Virus record (IMG/VR): IMGVR_UViG_3300044568_002121
Span: 1 to 28,273 of that record
Strand: one strand, 5' to 3'
Length of the DNA: 28,273 bases
Source of the DNA: a virus
The notes under the pieces are model-generated. The model did not search any database. It was not told where the DNA came from and saw only the letters and a list, made by a program, of their open reading frames with translations. Both the position numbers and the translations under genes were made by a program. Positions 21,303 to 26,560 of this stretch are shown here, piece after piece (positions within the stretch are counted from its first letter, which is position 1; each line of letters opens with the position of its first letter).

Positions 21303-22324
21303 ATTTTTTTCCATTGTGTAAGTAATAAGGTAGCAGCAATACCTGAAGCGGTATTGTTACTTATAAGCATTTCAATTTCATTTTTTGTGTGACCTGATTG
21401 AGCTAATTCATTGATATCTTTCTCAAGAATAGTTTCAGGTAATAAACATATATTATAATTCTTTTTTATATATTTGTCAACTGATTTAACAATGGCAATA
21501 TTTCTAGGTTCATTATCTACAATAAGAACAATCTTATCCTTATGAGTTTGCATAAACTCTGAATCAAATGCAGATACACCTGAGGCAGCAATACAATTAT
21601 CGATAAACAAAGAATCTAATTGTCCTTCTGTTACATAGATAGTTTTGGTAACATCTACTCTTTCCAACCCATAAAGAAGTTGTTCATTTCCTAACTTGAC
21701 ATTATGATATCGTAACATTTCATTACCAAATGCTCTACCAGCCCAACCTGTTAATTCACCAGATTGATTAAAATGCGGTATAACCAATCTAGGTATATCT
21801 TCATTAGTATTCATATCTGCTTTGTAATGAGTTTTTACCCATTGTTTATACTTAGGACAGAAGTATAATAGATTCCATTTATCTTTAGGGATTTTTCTAT
21901 TCTTTACATAAAGTAAAGCAGGATGATTTTCATTCAAATCAGATATTTTATATAGTTCATCTAATGGAGAAGTTTTCTTTGGAATAGAAAACTTTGGTGT
22001 TGAATCTGGAAACACAAATGCTGGTGTATGATTATGATTACAATTAGATTTGTATTTTTCTAGGACATATTCTGAATACAGATTATGATCCAGATGTTCT
22101 AGAAGTTTAGAAAAGGTTGTTCCAATATTACAATTATGACATCTATACAAAAGTGTACCTTTTTTGGAATAGATGTATCCCCTTGCTTTTGTTTTATTTT
22201 TAGTTGAGTCATTACAATAAGGACAAGAAAAGTTCCAAGTCTTATTGTTTTGTCTTTTGAAATTTCTAACTCTAGTTGATATCATTGATGCAAATTTTAC
22301 ATCAACATAATATGATAAACTCAT
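21299..22324 (-). CDS. 61: DNA primase (T4 gp61-like)
   Basis: 341 aa, close to T4 gp61 (342 aa). Synthesises RNA primers for lagging-strand replication with the replicative helicase. N-terminal zinc-binding domain with C34, C37, C62 and C65 (SCPYCNDS and RCHNCN). The TOPRIM core follows: VTEGQLDSLF with catalytic E233, and LIVDNEPRN with D270. PRLVIPHFNQSGELTGWAGR is the conserved strand before it. AGGAG precedes the ATG, and promoter P12 lies just upstream. First gene of the replication and dNTP unit. Confidence 0.93.
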   Translation of the reverse strand: MSLSYYVDVKFASMISTRVRNFKRQNNKTWNFSCPYCNDSTKNKTKARGYIYSKKGTLLYRCHNCNIGTTFSKLLEHLDHNLYSEYVLEKYKSNCNHNHTPAFVFPDSTPKFSIPKKTSPLDELYKISDLNENHPALLYVKNRKIPKDKWNLLYFCPKYKQWVKTHYKADMNTNEDIPRLVIPHFNQSGELTGWAGRAFGNEMLRYHNVKLGNEQLLYGLERVDVTKTIYVTEGQLDSLFIDNCIAASGVSAFDSEFMQTHKDKIVLIVDNEPRNIAIVKSVDKYIKKNYNICLLPETILEKDINELAQSGHTKNEIEMLISNNTASGIAATLLLTQWKKI

Positions 22325-22348
22325 TAATTACTCCTATAATATTTAACT

Positions 22349-22377
22349 ATTATATTATAGAATATTAAATTTGTAAA
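22349..22377 (-). promoter_or_regulatory. Promoter of the primase unit (P12, TTTACA variant)
   Basis: TTTACA (22372-22377), 17 bp, TATAAT (22349-22354), minus strand, preceded by AAATAAACC as in promoter A. AGGAGTAATTA follows before the primase ATG. Confidence 0.75.
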
Positions 22378-22480
22378 GGTTTATTTTTGTGTTTTTATTG
22401 TCTTATATTTCAATAAGATATAAACACTATTTTTCATTAAATTGATGAATTAGTATAAAGATACTGGTTTATGAATTAAA

Positions 22481-22520
22481 ACAACTTATTATTTAAAGTG
22501 TTTAAAAAACAATAAGTTGT
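22481..22520 (-). terminator. Hairpin terminator ending the virion/lysis block
   Basis: Perfect 10-bp inverted repeat, ACAACTTATT (22481-22490) and AATAAGTTGT (22511-22520), with an inner TTTAAA-GTG-TTTAAA palindrome. On the minus strand the stem is followed by TTTTAATT, as in a rho-independent terminator. GC content of the stem is low, which limits confidence. Confidence 0.55.
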
Positions 22521-22526
22521 ATAATG

Positions 22527-22555
22527 TTGACTTTTGATGATTTTGATGATATACT
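22527..22555 (+). promoter_or_regulatory. Plus-strand promoter-like sequence facing the late block
   Basis: TTGACT (22527-22532), 17 bp, TATACT (22550-22555) on the plus strand: the only strong promoter-like match I found opposing the genes. Transcripts would be antisense to the 133-aa membrane protein gene and the spanins. No plus-strand gene follows. Confidence 0.45.
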
Positions 22556-22588
22556 TTATCTGTAGTTCGGTTAAGTAGATTGATGTTC

Positions 22589-22990
22589 TTACTTAAATAG
22601 TTCTAGATGGTTTAAAAGAAAACCTATAACTACACTTGCTCCTACTACTATCCAACGCCAATTCTCTAGGACGTTTAATCTTTCAGATATAACTTTATGT
22701 TGAGCAGAAGATTTATCTGTATGTTCCTTAAGTTTATCCTCGATACGACCTTCCATATCGTCTATTTTATTAAGTATTTCTTTTGTATTATCACTCATTT
22801 TTTTATATAGATCCCTTACATCTGTAATAGTTTCCCTACTGCCAGATTCCAAATTATTAATTCTGGAATCATGAACAGCTAGTAATCTTGTTATTTCGGC
22901 AGATGACCTTGCTATTTCAGCGACGGTATTATCTATTTTATAAACAACTGATTGAAGCACAGCTACTTCAATAGATAAATTATTTTCCAT
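22589..22990 (-). CDS. DUF7201-like coiled-coil protein with C-terminal membrane anchor
   Basis: 133 aa from the ATG at 22990 (GTG one codon earlier is possible). N-terminal LSIEVAVLQSVVYKIDNTV, long amphipathic helices to about residue 108 (VHDSRINNLE, EDKLKEHTDK), then LENWRWIVVGASVVIGFLL, one transmembrane helix. This is a common marine T4-like phage architecture that I associate with DUF7201. Position next to the spanins suggests a lysis role such as holin or regulator, but it has only one membrane segment and the link is by context. Last gene before the terminator. Confidence 0.75.
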   Translation of the reverse strand: MENNLSIEVAVLQSVVYKIDNTVAEIARSSAEITRLLAVHDSRINNLESGSRETITDVRDLYKKMSDNTKEILNKIDDMEGRIEDKLKEHTDKSSAQHKVISERLNVLENWRWIVVGASVVIGFLLNHLELFK

Positions 22991-23573
22991 CACTCAATTC
23001 CTTTTGTTCTAAAATCCATTTCTGTAATGATTTCAACTGTTCACTTACTTGATAATAAGTTCCATAATTTTGACTTACGGTTGTTGCAACATCAGAGAGT
23101 TTAATTTTGGAGGCTGCTTCATTAACATCTCCGGTGGAGTCGGAAAGTTTTGTTTGACTGGCACTACTGTCGTGCAAGCTGACAAACCCATTATTAATAA
23201 TGCACTTATCATCAGATTCTTTAGTGATATAAACTGGCACTTTCTTAATAATTTCACGGGTCTTTCCTTCAACAATTTTAACTCGGTCTACATATTTAGT
23301 AATAACTTCATTTGTAATCTTTTCTGCAGCAAGTTCTTGTTTTGCTACAACTGCTTCCATTTCTTTAACTTTCAATTGCCATTTAGTTTCATTGGTTATT
23401 CCACCAATAAAAAATGAACCGCAAATCAATAAGAATAAAGATAATATTTGTATTGCTGATTTATATTGTATAGGTATTAATCCACCTAATGTCATTACAA
23501 CAATTGTTCCTAAACATCCAACAAAAAATGAGATATAGAATACCCATTCTGGAAGCAAAGATATAAGTATCAT
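22980..23573 (-). CDS. Inner-membrane spanin (Rz-like)
   Basis: 197 aa. Two hydrophobic segments (about residues 4-29 and 39-60), then a charged coiled-coil region (TKWQLKVKEMEAVVAKQEL, VITKYVDRVKIVEGKTREI) and a polar C-terminal domain. Classical i-spanins have a single N-terminal span; the extra span here is unusual but seen in some myoviruses. The strongest evidence is the Rz1-type lipoprotein encoded wholly inside it in another frame. Spanins fuse inner and outer membranes in the last step of lysis. Start overlaps the upstream stop (ATGA). It overlaps the downstream gene by about 11 nt. Confidence 0.8.
   Translation of the reverse strand: MILISLLPEWVFYISFFVGCLGTIVVMTLGGLIPIQYKSAIQILSLFLLICGSFFIGGITNETKWQLKVKEMEAVVAKQELAAEKITNEVITKYVDRVKIVEGKTREIIKKVPVYITKESDDKCIINNGFVSLHDSSASQTKLSDSTGDVNEAASKIKLSDVATTVSQNYGTYYQVSEQLKSLQKWILEQKELSDGK
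23075..23257 (-). CDS. Outer-membrane spanin lipoprotein (Rz1-like), nested in the i-spanin gene
   Basis: 60 aa from a GTG at 23257 with GGAAAG just upstream; an ATG at residue 16 is an alternative but would lose the basic n-region. N-terminal MKLLRKCQFISLKN, hydrophobic core ISALLIMGLSA, then C28 as the lipobox cysteine (L-S-A-C). The mature part is 33 residues and proline-rich (FPTPPE, KQPPK). This is the exact form of Rz1: a short lipoprotein in an alternate frame of Rz. The residue after the cysteine is Thr, not Asp, so outer-membrane sorting is expected. The frame is fully embedded (22980-23573). Confidence 0.82.
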   Translation of the reverse strand: MKLLRKCQFISLKNLMISALLIMGLSACTTVVPVKQNFPTPPEMLMKQPPKLNSLMLQQP

Positions 23574-24052
23574 TTGACTTTTTTCTTTGTTTTCTTTTTA
23601 ACAAGAGGTAAGATTGGATTAGCAATTCCTGTAGTATTATTAACAGGTAATCCTTCTTCTTCTACAAATCGTTTTACTATAATTTCTTCTTCAACTAAAA
23701 TTATATTATTTTCATTAATAGTTTCTAGAAGAGCATGGAACCTTTCATCAATATCAATGGTATTATAAGTTTCATAAGATTCTTTAACAAGGAAATATGC
23801 AGCCACCAAATTTTTGGTATAGGTATCTCCTCCTGGCAATTTATTTAAAAGTCGTTTAAGATTAAAAACTAACCTATGCAGATAATCATGAGAAGATTTT
23901 TCCTCTTCAGTTTTAAGATCTTTGGATAACTTTAGGACTTTACCTGAAGCATCTATAATTCCTAATCTAAATGCATCAGTTTTATCAAATGGTGTTACCA
24001 ACATTGAAAGAACTCTATAAGCAATTAAATTATCAACAATTCTACTGGACAT
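23570..24052 (-). CDS. Conserved T4-like myovirus protein, unknown function (160 aa)
   Basis: MSSRIVDNLIAYRVLSMLVTPF, then AFRLGIIDASGKVLK, LHRLVFNLKRLLNKLPGG, and NLVAAYFLVKESYE. A long helical protein ending in a lysine-rich tail (KKKTKKKVK). I recall this pattern as a conserved protein of marine T4-like phages near head and structural genes; no function is established. Coupled to the neighbours by TAATG and ATGA overlaps. Its position suggests a virion or assembly role. Confidence 0.75.
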   Translation of the reverse strand: MSSRIVDNLIAYRVLSMLVTPFDKTDAFRLGIIDASGKVLKLSKDLKTEEEKSSHDYLHRLVFNLKRLLNKLPGGDTYTKNLVAAYFLVKESYETYNTIDIDERFHALLETINENNIILVEEEIIVKRFVEEEGLPVNNTTGIANPILPLVKKKTKKKVK

Positions 24053-24417
24053 TATAACTTCCTAAGTACATCTATTATATTTTGATCAAGAGATATATCT
24101 ACTTGATTTATCCCATTAACTTTTTCTGGCATATGATTAAGGTATATTAAAAATGTTGTTAATTGACTCCAATATGCAGAGTCAATTTTATGAAACAACA
24201 TATAAGTGGCATTAGTACCAAACACATTATAAAGGATTATAATATGATTTAGTATTAACCTTTCTCTTAATACAGCACCATTTCCATACTTTGTAAACAA
24301 TGAATTAAGAAATTTGAACCTTTTAATATCAGATTCAAATTCCTTAACATTAACACACTGAGGATTATCGTAACAGTTCATAGCAAACTGTATAAAGTTC
24401 TCAGAGGTTAAAATCAT
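24052..24417 (-). CDS. DUF7207-like conserved phage protein (121 aa)
   Basis: MILTSENFIQFAMNCYDNPQC, VKEFESDIKRFKFLNSLF, RERLILNHIIILYNVFG and YWSQLTTFLIYLNHMP. The N-H-I-I-I-L-Y-N-V-F-G core and D-NPQC start correspond to the DUF7207 family of T4-like phages as I remember it. Helical, soluble, no enzyme motif. Lies in the late block between a virion protein and a conserved assembly-type gene. Confidence 0.75.
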   Translation of the reverse strand: MILTSENFIQFAMNCYDNPQCVNVKEFESDIKRFKFLNSLFTKYGNGAVLRERLILNHIIILYNVFGTNATYMLFHKIDSAYWSQLTTFLIYLNHMPEKVNGINQVDISLDQNIIDVLRKL

Positions 24418-24420
24418 ACT

Positions 24421-24987
24421 TTAAGAAACGAAAGTAAGAATCACTGCATTAGATGTAACTTTTGGTGCACCAGTTGTAGATGTAATAACAACACGGTATC
24501 TATCACCAGTATTAGCTGCTGTTTGACCAGAAAGAATAATAGATGCAGCAGTTTGTCCGATAACATCAGAAAATTTAGTATTTTTAGATGCCAATGCTTT
24601 TTGCCATTGATAAGTAACAGTTCCAGATGGAGCAACTGTAGCAACAACTGCAAAGGTAGCAGCACCAGCAGAAGTATTTTGTGCAGTTGGTTGAGTACCA
24701 ATTGTAACGATTGCTTCAATATCGGCTACTGTTGCATCATCACTAGCATCGCCAGAAGTGGCAAATGGAGTTGTCATAGCAACTAATAAGATAGTTTTAT
24801 AACGTGGAGTTCCATCACTATCTTTATATTCTCTGATATCCCACCAACCAGCACCATTAATACCTTTATCTTTGTTTGCTTTCTTTTGTGCTTCAGCTTC
24901 GTCTACAAAAAAAGTAAATGGTAAATCCGCATCTTTTACGAATTTAGGTTTACTTTCAGTTGCATCTGTATTTCCCCATAGTGCCAT
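24421..24987 (-). CDS. Virion structural protein with Ig-like domain (188 aa)
   Basis: N-terminal MALWGNTDATESKPKFV is a start I recall from structural proteins of T4-like cyanophages. A central GINGAGWWDIREYKDSDG follows. From about residue 97 (TQPTAQNTSAGAATFAV) comes an Ig-like domain: VTYQWQKALASK, then GDRYRVVITSTTGAP and SNAVILTFVS, the Q-W-Q and Y-R-V patterns of bacterial/phage Ig folds. Such domains decorate capsids or tails and may bind host or environmental glycans. A late-type promoter candidate precedes it. Confidence 0.8.
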   Translation of the reverse strand: MALWGNTDATESKPKFVKDADLPFTFFVDEAEAQKKANKDKGINGAGWWDIREYKDSDGTPRYKTILLVAMTTPFATSGDASDDATVADIEAIVTIGTQPTAQNTSAGAATFAVVATVAPSGTVTYQWQKALASKNTKFSDVIGQTAASIILSGQTAANTGDRYRVVITSTTGAPKVTSNAVILTFVS

Positions 24988-25017
24988 TTCTTTATTCCTT
25001 ATTTTAAGTTTATTAGT

Positions 25018-25025
25018 TATTTATT
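25018..25025 (-). promoter_or_regulatory. Possible T4-type late promoter box
   Basis: Minus strand AATAAATA, one mismatch from the T4 late consensus TATAAATA, about 30 nt before the Ig-protein ATG. It is part of a tandem AACTAATAAA repeat. AT richness makes chance matches common. Confidence 0.3.
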
Positions 25026-26112
25026 AGTTTATATAACTATTCAGTTCATATGAATTTTTGTCAGTTTGACGATCATGAACTTGTATAGCCAATGCTTTCT
25101 TTGTTGGTTTTCCATCTTTATGTAATGGAATAACGTGTCTAGTTGTTTTACCGCCACTAGGTTTTCCTGGACCAGAATTTACATGATGGAACCAATCATC
25201 ATCAGAAACAGTATAACCTTGTTTTTCAGCATTTGCTCTAGCGTGTTGTACAGCAGAAGAATATGTTGGGTGATAAACTTGCATAGGTTCTTTCTTGGCT
25301 CTTGCTTCATCTAATTCAACTTCTTCTTTAACACCCCTACGATAAGGCATAACATGTTTTTTTGCTCTTGCAACTGCTTTTGCTCTAGTATCTTCTATAC
25401 CACTATGTAAAACTTTTTCGCCTTGACCATAAGTAAAAGAATGCACATTCCATTTATGTCCTTCAGGAGTTTTAGTAGTTCTCCAACCATAAGTATCTGC
25501 TTCTTCTAATTCTTCAACTTCTTCTTGTTGCATTTTAGCAGCAAGTGATTTCTTTGCTCTTTCTTTTTTAATTAAATCAGCAATTGCACTTAATTTATTT
25601 TTATCAGAATCGCCTATTGGTTTAGAACGACTATCAGGAATAAATGCTTCTTCAACATCTTGAATTTCATCTTCTGATTCAACTTCTTCTGGTAATTTTT
25701 TATGTTCTTTATTTTGTTTTTTAAGTTTTTGAAGTTCTGTATTTGCTGCTGCTTTTGCCATCATTCTATCTAAAGAAGCACCAATTTCTTTAAATTTCTT
25801 TGATCTTTCAGATTCTAAAACTTGTTCAGTTTCTTCAACAGAATCGCCCATATAACGACCTTTTCCATATCCTCTAGAAGTATCAACTTTTACATCTGAT
25901 TTTGTAGAAGTTTTAGGTTTTTCTGCATCACGTTTAGCAATCATTTCTGCTCTTGCTTTCTTTTGATCTTCAACAGAACCACGAGGTTTTGCACCTTTAA
26001 TGAAAGATAAATCCATTTCTTCTAAAGTTTCAACTTCTTCTTGTCTTTTATGTACCATCTCAAGATATGCATCTTGAATTGCTTTTAATTCTTCAAATTG
26101 TTCTGTGGTCAT
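25024..26112 (-). CDS. Modular, prohead-protease-type virion polyprotein (362 aa)
   Basis: Highly charged. N-terminal helix 1-33, low-complexity Lys/Glu linkers, a helical segment near 105-135, then two compact modules: about 205-262 (TYGWRTTKTPEGHKWNVHSF, RAKAVARAKKHV) and about 270-362 (VYHPTYSSAVQHARANAEK, DDDWFHHV, KPTKKALAIQVHDRQ). The last module is one I know from T4-like phage proteins. L-x-E motifs, which T4 gp21 protease cuts, sit between parts: after E32, E204 and E269, and possibly E142. Inference: cleaved in the prohead, leaving packaged fragments. No enzyme motif. Between a Dps-like gene and the Ig protein gene. Confidence 0.7.
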   Translation of the reverse strand: MTTEQFEELKAIQDAYLEMVHKRQEEVETLEEMDLSFIKGAKPRGSVEDQKKARAEMIAKRDAEKPKTSTKSDVKVDTSRGYGKGRYMGDSVEETEQVLESERSKKFKEIGASLDRMMAKAAANTELQKLKKQNKEHKKLPEEVESEDEIQDVEEAFIPDSRSKPIGDSDKNKLSAIADLIKKERAKKSLAAKMQQEEVEELEEADTYGWRTTKTPEGHKWNVHSFTYGQGEKVLHSGIEDTRAKAVARAKKHVMPYRRGVKEEVELDEARAKKEPMQVYHPTYSSAVQHARANAEKQGYTVSDDDWFHHVNSGPGKPSGGKTTRHVIPLHKDGKPTKKALAIQVHDRQTDKNSYELNSYIN

Positions 26113-26122
26113 ATCTTGATTC

Positions 26123-26560
26123 CTATTTAATCATTGAACGCAATTTCCATGCGTGTTTTTTGTGAGCTGCAAGTCTTTCTGCAATAAAATTGGCAAATCC
26201 CTGTTCATTGTTATCTGTTGCTTCTTTAAATGTTGTATTTAAAGTGTCAATAACTATTTCGTTATCTCTATACAAATTATTAAGCATTTCTTCAACAAAA
26301 TTAGGTTTAATGATATCTTCTGCTATGGATTTATATTTATTTATTTCCATTAAACTTATTGGAGTATAAGCATCCAATGCTCTAATATATTCGGCAAAAT
26401 CATCAATAGAACCATATATTTCTGCATACATATCTCCAAAGAAATCATGATATTGTTGAAAATCTGAAGATTCAACATTCCAATGATAAGATGCTGTTTT
26501 AAAATATAATGTAAAAGTGTTTGCAAATGCTATATTCGATACTGCTGTTAATCTATCCAT
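26123..26560 (-). CDS. Dps-like miniferritin (145 aa)
   Basis: Four-helix ferritin-like protein. Ligand pattern of Dps: H26 and H38 (12 apart, in SYHWNV and QQYHDFF), then D53 and E57 (in SIDDFAEYIRAL). E. coli Dps numbering H51/H63/D78/E82 and Listeria H31/H43/D58/E62 have identical spacings (12, 15, 4). The C-terminal AAHKKHAWKLRSMI fits the last helix. Dps oxidises and stores iron at dimer interfaces and protects DNA. The N-terminal DNA-binding Lys tail of E. coli Dps is missing. Next to virion genes, so it might be packaged or act late. Overlaps the upstream stop (TAATG). Confidence 0.82.
   Translation of the reverse strand: MDRLTAVSNIAFANTFTLYFKTASYHWNVESSDFQQYHDFFGDMYAEIYGSIDDFAEYIRALDAYTPISLMEINKYKSIAEDIIKPNFVEEMLNNLYRDNEIVIDTLNTTFKEATDNNEQGFANFIAERLAAHKKHAWKLRSMIK

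Larger units (their letters stand above)
22325..22588. other. Intergenic control region between late and early blocks
   Basis: The longest non-coding stretch in the window (264 bp). From right to left it holds a plus-strand promoter-like sequence (22527-22555), a hairpin terminator for the minus strand (22481-22520), a plain AT-rich segment, and the primase promoter (22349-22377). No small open frame with a ribosome site was found. Confidence 0.7.

Noticed and set aside
24441-24719. A 92-aa Leu-rich minus-strand frame within the Ig-protein gene.
   Set aside because: Out-of-frame reading of Ala/Thr/Val codons; no leader and no lipobox, unlike the nested spanin.
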